Under the pieces are notes generated by a model. It searched no databases and had not been told where the DNA came from. It worked only from the letters and a program-made list of their open reading frames with translations. DNA of 64,000 nt. Source: Atlantibacter subterraneus (GTDB taxonomy: Bacteria > Pseudomonadota > Gammaproteobacteria > Enterobacterales > Enterobacteriaceae). Location of the stretch: the NCBI RefSeq assembly GCF_027853245.1, contig NZ_JAPTZM010000002.1; one strand, given 5' to 3'. The translations under genes were made by a program, and so were the position numbers. Below are positions 52,439 through 60,729 of the stretch, piece by piece. How positions within the stretch are numbered: position 1 is the stretch's first letter; the number at the start of each line of letters is the position of its first letter.

Positions 52439-54571
52439 GGCTTTCAGCACATTTCCGTAGAGCCGTTTAATCCCGTCAGCATCGGTTTCGCTGTACACGC
52501 CCTGAAGTTCCGGCGAGAAGCCTGGCAGCAAATTCACGCCCTCTTCCAGCGCCAGGAAGTAACGCTGCACCGCCCCACCCCACACTTCGCCCGGCACCAC
52601 GCACAGTACGCCTGGCGGATACGGCAGCGCCCCCTCCGCCGCGATGCGCCCTGCGGCTTCGCTGATGCGTACCAGCTCCACGTTGCCACGGATAAACTCG
52701 CGGTTGGCGTCCTGCGGATTCATCACCACCTGCGGCAACTCGGCTTTGCGGAACATCGCTTTTTGCAGGTCTTTGACGTTAAAGCTCACGTACAGATCGT
52801 GCATCTCCTGGCACAGCTGGCGCAACGTATAGCCCTTGTAGCGCAGCGAATATTTTTGCCAGATGGTCGGCAGCACTTCTGACAGCGGCGAATCCTGTTC
52901 GATGTGGCGCTCGAACTGCGCCAGCAGCGCTACCAGATGGGCCATTTTCTGCGGGCTTTCCGCCGGGGTCAGCAGGAACAGAATCGAGTTGAGATCGGCT
53001 TTCTCCGGCACCAGGCCGTTTTCGCGCAGGTAGTTCGCCAGAATGGTAGCCGGCACGCCGAATTCGGCATACTCGCCGGTTTGTGCGTCGATACCCGGCG
53101 TGGTGAGCAGCAGCTTGCAGGGATCAACAAAATATTGCTCATCCGCATAGCCGTCAAAACCGTGCCAGCGCTCACCCGGGATAAAACTGAAGAAACGGCG
53201 TTCGCTGGCAATCTGCGCGGTGGGATGTTCCTGCCACGGTTTACCCTCCACTATCGGCGGCACGAAAGGTGCGATCATCGAACACTGGCTGAGAATGGCT
53301 TTACGCGCCTCGATGCCCAGCTCCACACACTCGGCCCACAGCCGGCGACCGCTCTCGCCCTCGTGGATCTTGGCGTTGACGTCCAGCGCGGCAAACAGCG
53401 GATAAAACGGGCTGGTGGAGGCATGCAGCATAAACGCGTTATTCAGGCGCTTGTGCGGGCAAAACCGTGCCTGGCCGCGCAGGTGATTATCCTTTTTGTG
53501 AATTTGCGAGGTTTGGGAAAAACCGGCCTGCTGCTTGTGAACCGACTGAGTGACAAAAATCCCTGGATCGTTTTCGTTAAGTTCCAGCAGCAGCGGCGAG
53601 CAGTCGGCCATCATCGGAATAAATTGCTCATAGCCCACCCAGGCGGAGTCAAACAGGATGTAGTCGCACAGATGGCCGATTTTATCGATCACCTGGCGGG
53701 CGTTATAAATGGTGCCATCGTAGGTGCCAAGCTGGATCACCGCCAGGCGGAACGGACGCGGTTCATCAGCACGCGCCGGTGCAGCTTCGCGGATTAACTC
53801 GCGCAGATACGCCTCGTCAAAACAGTGCTCGTCAATCCCGCCGATAAAGCCGAACGGGTTGCGCGCCGCTTCCAGATAGACCGGCGTGGCACCCGCCTGA
53901 ATCAGCGCACCGTGATGGTTGGATTTGTGGTTGTTGCGGTCGAACAGCACCAGGTCGCCACGGGTCAGCAGCGCGTTGGTCACCACTTTATTAGCGGCAG
54001 AGGTGCCGTTGAGCACAAAATAGGTTTTATCGGCGTTAAACACTTTGGCCGCGAACTTCTGCGCATGTTTGGCCGAGCCTTCGTGGATCAGCAAATCACC
54101 CAGCTTTACATCGGCATTGCACATATCGGCGCGAAACACGTTCTCGCCGAAGAAATCGTAAAACTGACGCCCTGCCGGATGCTTTTTAAAGAACTCGCCA
54201 TGCTGATGCCCTGGGCAGGCGAAGGTGCTGTTTTGCATTTCGACATACTGATACAGGGTATCGAAAAACGGCGGCAGCAGGTTCTCTTCATAGCGCGTGG
54301 CGGCGGCTTCCAGCTCGAGGAACGACTGGGCTTTACCGTCAATCACGCCGGTAATCGCGTCCAGCGCCAGCGGCGTTTCGCTCAGCACAAACACCGGCAG
54401 ATTAAATCCGCTGCGTTTCAGCAGCGCCAGAATGCCGCTGCGGGTATCGGCAACGGTCAGCACCACGGCGGCGACATCGGTAAAGTCAGTATTATCCAGC
54501 GACACCACCTCACGATGGGTAGAAAGCGCGTCGACAATGTCGTGACTGGCTGCGATTTTTAACGATTTCAT
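52436..54571 (-). CDS. speC: Ornithine decarboxylase, constitutive
   Basis: A PLP enzyme making putrescine from ornithine, feeding SpeE/SpeD. The 711-residue protein has an N-terminal wing domain, the PLP lysine in TQSVHKQQAGFSQTSQIHK, DSAWVGYEQF and the C-terminal LPYPPGVLCVVPGEVW. The start ATG at 54571 (MKSLKIAAS) matches the K-12 protein; the frame stays open to 54697 (753 codons) but the extra 42 residues are leader sequence. It has a long structured leader with a candidate leader peptide (see 54737-54841). I judge speC rather than inducible speF because it lies between nupG and yqgA. Confidence 0.96.
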   Translation of the reverse strand: MKSLKIAASHDIVDALSTHREVVSLDNTDFTDVAAVVLTVADTRSGILALLKRSGFNLPVFVLSETPLALDAITGVIDGKAQSFLELEAAATRYEENLLPPFFDTLYQYVEMQNSTFACPGHQHGEFFKKHPAGRQFYDFFGENVFRADMCNADVKLGDLLIHEGSAKHAQKFAAKVFNADKTYFVLNGTSAANKVVTNALLTRGDLVLFDRNNHKSNHHGALIQAGATPVYLEAARNPFGFIGGIDEHCFDEAYLRELIREAAPARADEPRPFRLAVIQLGTYDGTIYNARQVIDKIGHLCDYILFDSAWVGYEQFIPMMADCSPLLLELNENDPGIFVTQSVHKQQAGFSQTSQIHKKDNHLRGQARFCPHKRLNNAFMLHASTSPFYPLFAALDVNAKIHEGESGRRLWAECVELGIEARKAILSQCSMIAPFVPPIVEGKPWQEHPTAQIASERRFFSFIPGERWHGFDGYADEQYFVDPCKLLLTTPGIDAQTGEYAEFGVPATILANYLRENGLVPEKADLNSILFLLTPAESPQKMAHLVALLAQFERHIEQDSPLSEVLPTIWQKYSLRYKGYTLRQLCQEMHDLYVSFNVKDLQKAMFRKAELPQVVMNPQDANREFIRGNVELVRISEAAGRIAAEGALPYPPGVLCVVPGEVWGGAVQRYFLALEEGVNLLPGFSPELQGVYSETDADGIKRLYGNVLKA

Positions 54572-55091
54572 AAGCAACAAAAGCCTTAAAGGGAGTAAGT
54601 GCCAACAGGCAAGCACAGGGAGTTCATCCCGGTATGGCGTCTTTGGTGAAACTGGAAACAGCTCCAACCGCCTGACATCAGTAAAAACAGAATGCATCTG
54701 GTCTTACTGATGTCCTGGAGTGAGCGTGCGTTGACCTCACCGCATGGTGAGTGTAGGCAATAACCAACTGAGAGCACGGGCGAGCGGCTGCGTGGCAGAA
54801 CGCAGTCTGTAAGTGACAGGCGCGGAAAACGACCTCATCATACAAGCCTCGTGACAGGGAAGCGGAAAATTCGCGCAATCATGGCAGCTTTGCCCGGCCC
54901 GCGCAAGGCGCAATCGATAAACTGCATAATTCGGCAAAGATTATTCAGTTAAATTATTGATATTATCAGGCCGCGCAACGCATTTATCCGCAGGCGCATT
55001 ACATTAACACGCATAATTAGCGCATGAAAACGCATTCACCGCACAGAGAATAAGACGGCTTTTTGCGCGCAAAGACGCATCGGGAGAACAC
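54572..55091. other. speC leader and speC-yqgA divergent region
   Basis: 520 bp. The part up to about 54900 reads on the minus strand as an unusually long structured leader for speC with three hairpins: CTGCGT/ACGCAG (54788-54805), CTCACC/GGTGAG with a 4-nt loop (54736-54751), and an 11-bp perfect stem GACATCAGTAA/TTACTGATGTC with a 19-nt loop containing ATGCAT (54674-54714). The remainder (54900-55091) is A+T-rich and must hold both promoters. An overlapping 63-codon frame (54586-54777, GTG start) lacks a good ribosome site. Confidence 0.6.
54737..54841 (-). CDS. Candidate 34-residue leader peptide upstream of speC
   Basis: An ATG at 54841 (with a second ATG next to it at 54838) is preceded by GAGG with 5-base spacing and opens a 34-codon frame: MMRSFSAPVTYRLRSATQPL near the start, five arginines in all, ending LPTLTMR-stop. 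The stop codon and last codons form one arm of the CTCACC/GGTGAG hairpin, so a ribosome halted at the end would alter the leader fold. SpeFL, the ornithine-sensing leader peptide of speF, also has 34 residues and ends in Arg, but the sequences are not alike. I do not know of a described leader peptide for speC. Confidence 0.45.
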   Translation of the reverse strand: MMRSFSAPVTYRLRSATQPLARALSWLLPTLTMR

Positions 55092-55802
55092 ATGGTTACT
55101 GGTCCTTTTATCAATGGTGCCGCCGTACTGATTGGCGGATTGCTGGGCGCGCTGCTGGGTTCGAAATTACCGGAGCGGCTGCGGGTGACGATGCCGTCAA
55201 TCTTCGGGCTGGCTTCCCTCGGCATTGGCGTGTTGCTGATCGTTAAATGCGCCAACCTGCCGGTGATGGTGCTCTCTACCCTGCTTGGCACCATTATTGG
55301 CGAGCTGTGCTATATGGAGCGCGGTATCAACGCTGCCGCGGGCAAAGCGCGTTCGCTACTGGACAAAGGCGGTAAAAATGGCGGTCATGACGCGTTTATT
55401 CAGAACTTCGTCGCCATTCTGATTCTGTTTTGCGCCAGCGGTACCGGCGTGTTCGGCGCGATGCAGGAAGGCATGACTGGCGATCCGACCATTCTGATCG
55501 CCAAATCCTTTCTCGATTTCTTTACCGCGATGATTTTTGCTACCACGCTTGGCGTAGCGGTAGCGTTTATCGCGTTTCCGCTGGTGGCAATCCAGTTAAC
55601 TCTCGCCTGGTGCGCGGCGATTATTCTGCCCCTCACCACCCCCGCGATGATGGCCGACTTCACCGCCGTCGGCGGCGTACTGCTGCTGGCGACCGGGCTG
55701 CGTATTTGCGGCATCAAGATGTTCCCGGTGGTAAATATGCTGCCTGCGCTGATTATCAGCATGCCGATATCCGCGCTGTGGATGCACTTCTTCGGCGGGT
55801 AA
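55092..55802 (+). CDS. yqgA: YqgA, DUF554 membrane protein
   Basis: A 236-residue inner-membrane protein of unknown function with about seven hydrophobic segments. Starts MVTGPFINGAAVLIGGLLGALLGSKLPERL, characteristic of DUF554, and contains GIGVLLIVKCANLPVMVLSTLLGTIIGE and FAAM-type repeats with conserved Gly/Asp (FCASGTGVFGAMQEGMTGDPTIL). GGGAGAACAC precedes the ATG. Its place between speC and tRNA-Phe is the same as in K-12. Confidence 0.93.
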   Translation: MVTGPFINGAAVLIGGLLGALLGSKLPERLRVTMPSIFGLASLGIGVLLIVKCANLPVMVLSTLLGTIIGELCYMERGINAAAGKARSLLDKGGKNGGHDAFIQNFVAILILFCASGTGVFGAMQEGMTGDPTILIAKSFLDFFTAMIFATTLGVAVAFIAFPLVAIQLTLAWCAAIILPLTTPAMMADFTAVGGVLLLATGLRICGIKMFPVVNMLPALIISMPISALWMHFFGG

Positions 55803-55867
55803 AGTGGTGGGATTGTCGTCAACCTGGCGGCTTAATGCGCATCTGAACGCAATCGGCGGAAATTTCG

Positions 55868-55904
55868 TTGACGCGGTACGGTGAATCGGGTTTAATGCGC
55901 CCCG
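55868..55904 (+). promoter_or_regulatory. tRNA-Phe promoter with GC-rich discriminator
   Basis: TTGACG (55868-55873), 17-bp spacer, TTTAAT (55891-55896), then a G+C-rich discriminator GCGCCCCG running to the tRNA 5' end at 55907. This form is typical of stringently controlled stable-RNA promoters, the class repressed by DksA/ppGpp. Confidence 0.8.
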
Positions 55905-55906
55905 TT

Positions 55907-55982
55907 GCCCGGATAGCTCAGTCGGTAGAGCAGGGGATTGAAAATCCCCGTGTCCTTGGTTCGATTCCGAGTCCGGGCACCA
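55907..55982 (+). tRNA. pheV: tRNA-Phe (anticodon GAA)
   Basis: A 76-base gene with an encoded CCA end. Acceptor stem GCCCGGA / TCCGGGC, D arm AGCTCAGTCGGTAGAGC, anticodon stem GGGGA / TCCCC enclosing TTGAAAA with GAA at 55940-55942, T arm TTGGTTCGATTCCGA. It sits after yqgA as pheV does in K-12. pheV is a well-known integration site for genomic islands; the DNA beyond it here differs from K-12. No integrase and no second copy of the tRNA 3' end are seen in the window. Confidence 0.98.
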
Positions 55983-55990
55983 CTTCTTCA

Positions 55991-56017
55991 GAAAACCCGC
56001 CGAAAGGCGGGTTTTTG
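55991..56017 (+). terminator. Terminator after tRNA-Phe
   Basis: AACCCGCC-GAAA-GGCGGGTT followed by TTTG, 11 bases after the tRNA. Confidence 0.9.
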
Positions 56018-56415
56018 CTTTGTATTTTCATAATATTTTCAAAGCGAACTTAATACCCTCTGCCTTATCTCTTTCACTGCCGCCTTTGCCTGTTTTAACT
56101 CTTCATGCAGTATCTACGTTTTATTATTATCGGGAATAAGTACGATGCAATCGTCGGCACTCTTTACCCAGGCCGATATGCTATGCGCCCTGCCGGGTTC
56201 GATTTTCTCAGTGTTAATTCCTGGCCGTTGGCATTCGCGTTAGCTAAAAAATCTGATCTCACGATCCTGTAGATCTCCTCGCCTCCAGTCAGTCAAATCA
56301 ATAATTGCAATCCCGCTCACAGAACCATCAGGTTAATTATCGATCAACATCACATTAATAATTCATTAACATATCTACCATTGGTATTACCACTTAAGAC
56401 CACCGGTAAAATCAT
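56018..56415. other. Non-coding stretch between tRNA-Phe and the GntR-type operon
   Basis: About 400 bp with no supported gene. The last third is A+T-rich and holds the promoter and operator of the following operon. A 32-residue frame at 56145-56243 has no ribosome site. I see no repeat of the tRNA 3' end and no integrase remnant. Confidence 0.5.
56380..56392. promoter_or_regulatory. Palindromic FadR-subfamily operator resembling the PdhR site
   Basis: ATTGGTATTACCA contains the dyad TGGT-N3-ACCA and lies 24-36 bases before the GntR-type gene start. It differs from the core of the PdhR operator at 35480-35492 (ATTGGTATGACCA) at one position only. The natural reading is autoregulation by the adjacent regulator; binding by PdhR is also possible. 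Confidence 0.55.
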
Positions 56416-57159
56416 ATGGATATCAAACGCGAAAAGACGGAAAGCAGCAGCGGCCATGACCGCGTCGTTAAATTTTTGCGCGAGCAGTTGTTAAGCGGCG
56501 CGCTGAGCGCGGGCGACAGCTTGCTCCCGGAGCGTGAACTGTCCGCCCGATTAGGCGTCAGCCGCCCGGTACTGCGGGAAGCGCTCAGAGCGCTGGCGAT
56601 GATTGGTGCCGTAGAGATCCGTCACGGCATAGGCACGGTGGTGACAAAACCCGACGTTTCGATCTTCGGTGAATTCTTCACCTTCGTACTGGCCCACCAG
56701 CCGAATGTGGTGGATGACGTGATGCAGGCGCGTATCGCTATTGAACGCCAGGCCGTGCGCCTCGCCTGCCGCCGGGCCACGCAAAGTGATTACGATCGCC
56801 TTGCCGCCTGCCTGCGCGACATCAGCGATACCATCCATGAGCCGGAATTAGGCGGACGAGCCGACTTTCGTTTTCATGAAACCATCGTCAACGCATCAGG
56901 CTCGCCAACGCTTATCAACATTTATCAGTCGATCGGCGTGCTGATGCAGCGTTCCCACCTCGACAGACGTGAACAGATTATTCAGGTGGAAGGCATTGAA
57001 GCGTTCCTCATCGATCACCACCGCGCCATTTTTGCCGCCATCGTCGAACGAGACGAAGACAAAGCCGATGACTTACTGAGCCGCCATTTTGAAATTGGCG
57101 CCGATTTTCGTCGTCGCGCCACCATTCGCATGGTGGGTTCTCAACCTTTTGCTGACTAA
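56416..57159 (+). CDS. GntR-family (FadR subfamily) transcriptional regulator
   Basis: A 247-residue regulator heading the accessory operon. N-terminal winged helix at about 15-80 (GDSLLPERELSARLGVSRPV then LREALRAL), C-terminal FCD domain at about 95-230 with the metal-coordinating pattern DFRFHETIVNASGSP, DHHRAIF and SRHFEIG, so its ligand is probably an organic acid bound through a metal. It lies 23 bases before the RpiB-like gene, on the same strand. It should control the operon and itself through the palindrome at 56380. I do not recognise an orthologue of known function. Confidence 0.88.
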   Translation: MDIKREKTESSSGHDRVVKFLREQLLSGALSAGDSLLPERELSARLGVSRPVLREALRALAMIGAVEIRHGIGTVVTKPDVSIFGEFFTFVLAHQPNVVDDVMQARIAIERQAVRLACRRATQSDYDRLAACLRDISDTIHEPELGGRADFRFHETIVNASGSPTLINIYQSIGVLMQRSHLDRREQIIQVEGIEAFLIDHHRAIFAAIVERDEDKADDLLSRHFEIGADFRRRATIRMVGSQPFAD

Positions 57160-57182
57160 ACCCCCTTAATAAGGAAAAGCAG

Positions 57183-57629
57183 ATGCAGATCGTAATTGGC
57201 AGTGACCACGCAGGTTTTCACCTTAAGCAGGAGCTCATCCAGTGGCTTGAGCAAGCGGGCCATCAGATTGACGATGTGGGGAGCTATAACCCTGAGCCTG
57301 TGGATTTCCCCGATATCGCTTTCGCGGTGTGCAACAAAGTGCGCGAAGGCAACGGTCTGCGCGGGATCCTGGTGTGTGGTACCGGCGTGGGTGCGGTGAT
57401 TGCCGCCAACAAAGTCAAAGGCATCCGCGCCGCGGTGGGTCATGACGTACATTCCGCCCATCAGTCCGTTGAGCATGATGACGTCAATGTGCTGTGTATC
57501 GGCGCGCAAATCGTTGGCCCCTGGCTGGCGCGCGATCTGATTGACGCCTTTTTGCAGGCAACCTTTGTGCAGGATGCCGACTTCATCCGCCGCGTCGAGA
57601 AACTGGCGCAGCTCGAACAGCACAACTAA
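57183..57629 (+). CDS. RpiB/LacA/LacB family sugar isomerase
   Basis: A 148-residue isomerase of the RpiB fold, which in characterised members interconverts aldose and ketose phosphates (ribose-5-P, allose-6-P, galactose-6-P, erythrulose-4-P). Visible: GSDHAGFHLK at the N-terminus, the catalytic-cysteine loop LVCGTGVGAVIAANKVKGIRA near residue 65, and the base/ring-opening region GHDVHSAHQSVEHDDVNVLCIGAQIVG. AAGGAAAAGCAG precedes the ATG. No sugar kinase or PTS is adjacent, so its substrate may be unphosphorylated or phosphorylated elsewhere. It is distinct from housekeeping RpiA/RpiB by context. Confidence 0.85.
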   Translation: MQIVIGSDHAGFHLKQELIQWLEQAGHQIDDVGSYNPEPVDFPDIAFAVCNKVREGNGLRGILVCGTGVGAVIAANKVKGIRAAVGHDVHSAHQSVEHDDVNVLCIGAQIVGPWLARDLIDAFLQATFVQDADFIRRVEKLAQLEQHN

Positions 57630-57645
57630 CGGCAGGAGAATCCTG

Positions 57646-58554
57646 ATGAAAACAGATACTTCCGGCATCGTTGGCTTTCTTGGCTTAGGTGTGATGGGGC
57701 GTGAGATGGCGCGCAATCTCGCCCAGGCGGGCTATACCGTGCGCGCGTTCGATATCGTCAGCGGCGCAGGCGATGCGTTGCGCCAGTTCGGCGTTGAAAT
57801 CGTTAACGATATCCCTTCCGCAGTAAGCGATGCCGATATCGTAGTTTCCATGCTGCCGGACACCCCGCAGGTTGAAGAGATCGTGCGCGGTCCGCAAGGG
57901 CTATTAGCTGTCCCGCCGCGCGGAAAACTGTACGTGGATATGAGCACTATCGCCCCGGAAGCCACGCGCAAGCTGAGCCAGGAGCTGGCGGCGGCGGGTG
58001 TAACCATGCTGGATGCGCCGGTTTCCGGCGGGCCGATTGGTGCCAAAAACGGCACCCTGACCATCATGGTAGGCGGTGAAGCCAGCGGCTTTGAGCAGGC
58101 AACGCCGTATCTGCGCGCCATGGGCACCACGTTAAATCACGTTGGCGCATCCGGTGCCGGGCAAACCGTCAAGCTATGTAACCAGCTGATTTGCGGCATC
58201 AATATTCAGGCGATTTGCGAAGCGCTGGCGCTGGCCCGCGCCTGGGATATCAATTTGCCGCAAATGCGTGAAGTGCTGCTGGGCGGATCCGCCGCCTCCT
58301 GGATGCTCGACAAACTGGGGCCTGCGATGATCGAAGGCGATGACTCCGCCGGTTTTCGCATTGATTTGATGATGAAAGATCTGCGTCTGGTTCTGGAAGC
58401 GGCACAGAAGCATCCGGTGCCCCTCCCTGCTACCGCCCTTGTCGCCACCCAATACCAGAATGCGCAGGCTTATGGGGAAGGAGCCAACGGCAACCAGGCG
58501 CTTTTCAGAGTCTATGACCGATTAACCGGCCAGCAGACCGCAAAAACCAATTAA
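57646..58554 (+). CDS. NAD(P)-dependent beta-hydroxyacid dehydrogenase (HIBADH/GarR family)
   Basis: A 302-residue oxidoreductase related to 3-hydroxyisobutyrate dehydrogenase and tartronate-semialdehyde reductase. It has the dinucleotide motif GFLGLGVMGREMARNL at residues 9-24, the substrate loop DAPVSGGPIGAKNGTLTIMVGG near 122-143, catalytic lysine in GAGQTVKLCNQLI near residue 173, and FRIDLMMKDLRL near 240. The ATG at 57646 follows CAGGAGAATCC, 16 bases after the isomerase stop. Substrate is unknown; it could reduce or oxidise a 3-hydroxy or 2-hydroxy-3-oxo acid produced in the pathway. Confidence 0.87.
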   Translation: MKTDTSGIVGFLGLGVMGREMARNLAQAGYTVRAFDIVSGAGDALRQFGVEIVNDIPSAVSDADIVVSMLPDTPQVEEIVRGPQGLLAVPPRGKLYVDMSTIAPEATRKLSQELAAAGVTMLDAPVSGGPIGAKNGTLTIMVGGEASGFEQATPYLRAMGTTLNHVGASGAGQTVKLCNQLICGINIQAICEALALARAWDINLPQMREVLLGGSAASWMLDKLGPAMIEGDDSAGFRIDLMMKDLRLVLEAAQKHPVPLPATALVATQYQNAQAYGEGANGNQALFRVYDRLTGQQTAKTN

Positions 58555-58568
58555 CCGGGGCGAAAGTC

Positions 58569-59246
58569 ATGATGCTCGATTTCACAGCAATACTTTCACA
58601 ATGGCAGCTGTTACTGGACGGCGCAACGTTAACCGCCCAGTTGGCCATCGTGACGACGGTGACGGGTTTTCTCATCGGCACGCTCTGCGCCGTTGCCCGG
58701 CGCTCTCACTCCAAAGTGTTTGCGAGAATCGCGGCAATCTATGTCGAGTCCATCCGCAACACGCCGTTTCTGGTGCAGATCTTTCTGGTTTACTTCGGCC
58801 TTTCCAGTCTGGGCTTTTCCTTTACCGCCTTTACCGTCTCGGTGATTGCGCTGACGATTAACGTGGGTGCCTACACCGCCGAAATCATGCGCGCCGGATT
58901 TGAGTCAGTGCATAAAGGGCAATGGGAAGCCGCAGAAACGCTGGGGTTAACCAAATGGCAGCAGTACTGGCATGTTGCGCTTAGGCCTGCGATCGAACGC
59001 GTTTATCCGTCACTGACCAGCCAGTTTATTTTGCTGATGCTGGCCTCCTCGGTCACGTCGCAGATCTCTACCGAAGAACTGACCGCGACCGCCAACTTTA
59101 TTCAGTCAGAAACTTACCGCCCGTTTGAAACGTTCGTGATTGTGGCGGGCATTTACATCGCGATCTCGCTGCTGATGCGCCTGATCTTCTGGCTGTTCGG
59201 GCTGGCCATTTTCCCTCGCCGTCGCCGGCTTGGCACCATGATTTAG
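58569..59246 (+). CDS. Polar amino acid ABC transporter permease 1 (HisM/HisQ family)
   Basis: A 225-residue inner-membrane permease with five hydrophobic segments. Family signature: FVESIRNTPFLVQIFLVYF-like stretch (VESIRNTPFLVQIF) near residue 63 and the EAA loop FESVHKGQWEAAETLGLTKWQQYWHVALRPA near residue 115. Tandem ATG at the start after GGGGCGAAAGTC. It pairs with the next permease as a heterodimer. Confidence 0.9.
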   Translation: MMLDFTAILSQWQLLLDGATLTAQLAIVTTVTGFLIGTLCAVARRSHSKVFARIAAIYVESIRNTPFLVQIFLVYFGLSSLGFSFTAFTVSVIALTINVGAYTAEIMRAGFESVHKGQWEAAETLGLTKWQQYWHVALRPAIERVYPSLTSQFILLMLASSVTSQISTEELTATANFIQSETYRPFETFVIVAGIYIAISLLMRLIFWLFGLAIFPRRRRLGTMI

Positions 59247-59258
59247 GGAGGCAAGACG

Positions 59259-59945
59259 ATGAATATTTCCCTCAATTTTGCACACATTCAGTTTCTGCTG
59301 GAAGGCGCGGTCTGGACCGCCATTCTGTCGCTGATGGCCTTTGGTGGCGGCGGGTTAGTGGGCTTCCTGCTGGCGCTTGGCCGTATTGCGCCGGTGCGTA
59401 TCGTTCGTCTGGTGGTGGCGACCTGGGTGCAGTTAATTCAGGGCACGCCGTTGCTGATCATCATGTTTATGGTCTATTTCGGGCTGCCGCAACTGGGCTT
59501 TTCTATTTCGCCCCTGCTGGCCGCAGGCGTGTCGCTGACGATTTACGCCAGCGCCTACCTTGGCGAAATCTGGCGCGGCTGTATTCAGGCGGTTCCGCGT
59601 GCGCAGTGGGAGGCGGCTGAATGCCTGGCGCTTTCCCGCGTGCAACGCATGTTTAAAGTGATCTTGCCACAAGCCATTAAGCTGGCTACGCCGCCTACAG
59701 TGGGGTTCTCTGTGCAGATCATTAAGAACACGTCGCTGGCCTCGGTGGTGGGGTTTGTCGAACTGGCCCGCGCCGGGCAGCTGATCAACAACTCTATTTT
59801 TGAGCCATTCATTATCTATCTGATTGTTGCCACAGTGTATTTTTGCCTTTGTTTCCCGGTATCGGTGCTGAGCCGCCGTCTTGAACAGGCCGCGCCCGAA
59901 AAGAAAAACAAGCTTCTCCCCACCGTAAGTCCACGCATCAATTAA
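59259..59945 (+). CDS. Polar amino acid ABC transporter permease 2 (HisM/HisQ family)
   Basis: A 228-residue permease. LIQGTPLLIIMFMVYFGLPQ near residue 67, SAYLGEIWRGCIQAVPRAQW and the EAA loop EAAECLALSRVQRMFKVILPQAIK near residue 110, then FSVQIIKNTSLASVVGFVEL are typical of this subfamily. It is 12 bases after permease 1, with GGGAGG as the ribosome site. Confidence 0.9.
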   Translation: MNISLNFAHIQFLLEGAVWTAILSLMAFGGGGLVGFLLALGRIAPVRIVRLVVATWVQLIQGTPLLIIMFMVYFGLPQLGFSISPLLAAGVSLTIYASAYLGEIWRGCIQAVPRAQWEAAECLALSRVQRMFKVILPQAIKLATPPTVGFSVQIIKNTSLASVVGFVELARAGQLINNSIFEPFIIYLIVATVYFCLCFPVSVLSRRLEQAAPEKKNKLLPTVSPRIN

Positions 59946-59963
59946 GTGCTGAAGGTTAATATT

Positions 59964-60689
59964 ATGTCCATCATTACCCTGAGAAATGTGCAAAAAAGCT
60001 TTGGCCATAACCCGGTACTGAAAGACGTCTCTTTTTCAGTGAATCAGGGGCAGGTCGTGGCACTGATTGGCGCCAGCGGTTCCGGCAAAAGTACCGCACT
60101 GCGCTGTATTGATCGGCTGGAAACCATCAATAGCGGCAGCATTGAGGTCTGTGGACACAAAGTGGAAGATCCTCACGTCGACCTGCGCAAGCTGCGTCAG
60201 GATGTCGGGATCGTGTTCCAGAGTTACAACCTGTTTCCCCATCTGACGATTGAACAAAACATCACCTTAGGCCCGGTATCCGTCAAGAAGATGGCAAAGA
60301 CGGAAGCCCGACGGCTGGCGCTGTCGGTGCTGGAGCAAGTGGGGCTGGCGGATAAAGCCGACAGCTACCCCGAGCAGCTTTCCGGCGGGCAGCAGCAGCG
60401 CGCGGCCATCGCGCGCTCACTGGCGATGAAACCGAAAGTGATGTTGTTTGATGAAGTCACCTCAGCATTAGATCCCAAACTCACCGGCGAAGTGCTGCGC
60501 GTCATCGAACGCCTGGCGGGAAGCGGCATGACCATGATTATGGTGACCCATGAAATGAACTTCGCCCGTAAGGTTGCCGATAAAATTATTTTTATGCACC
60601 AGGGAACCGTCCATGAAAGCGGTACGGTCGAGATCCTGAAAACGCCTGCCACAGCGGCATTACAGGAATTTATTTCCAACGATTTGTGA
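59964..60689 (+). CDS. Polar amino acid ABC transporter ATP-binding protein
   Basis: A 241-residue ATPase with Walker A GASGSGKS near residue 35, Q-loop FQSYNLFPHLT, signature LSGGQQQRAAIARSLAMKP near residue 137 and Walker B VMLFDEVTSALDP with H-loop VTHEMNF. The E-V-T variant in DEVTSALDP is common in the GlnQ/HisP group, supporting an amino-acid-like substrate. The ATG at 59964 follows AAGG; a six-residue extension to 59946 was rejected. Confidence 0.92.
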   Translation: MSIITLRNVQKSFGHNPVLKDVSFSVNQGQVVALIGASGSGKSTALRCIDRLETINSGSIEVCGHKVEDPHVDLRKLRQDVGIVFQSYNLFPHLTIEQNITLGPVSVKKMAKTEARRLALSVLEQVGLADKADSYPEQLSGGQQQRAAIARSLAMKPKVMLFDEVTSALDPKLTGEVLRVIERLAGSGMTMIMVTHEMNFARKVADKIIFMHQGTVHESGTVEILKTPATAALQEFISNDL

Positions 60690-60729
60690 GTCACTCAACC
60701 CTACAAAATCCCCATGAAGGAGAATAATA

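Noticed and set aside
54572..54697. N-terminal extension of SpeC to 753 residues
   Set aside because: The open frame upstream of 54571 lies in the structured leader, is not in the K-12 protein, and begins inside the 11-bp hairpin.
54586..54777. 63-codon minus-strand frame in the speC leader as an alternative leader peptide
   Set aside because: It starts with GTG without a clear Shine-Dalgarno sequence. The overlapping 34-codon frame has a much better initiation site, so I kept that one only.
56145..56243. 32-residue frame after tRNA-Phe as an island gene remnant
   Set aside because: No ribosome site and no recognisable similarity to an integrase, excisionase or phage protein; too short to support.
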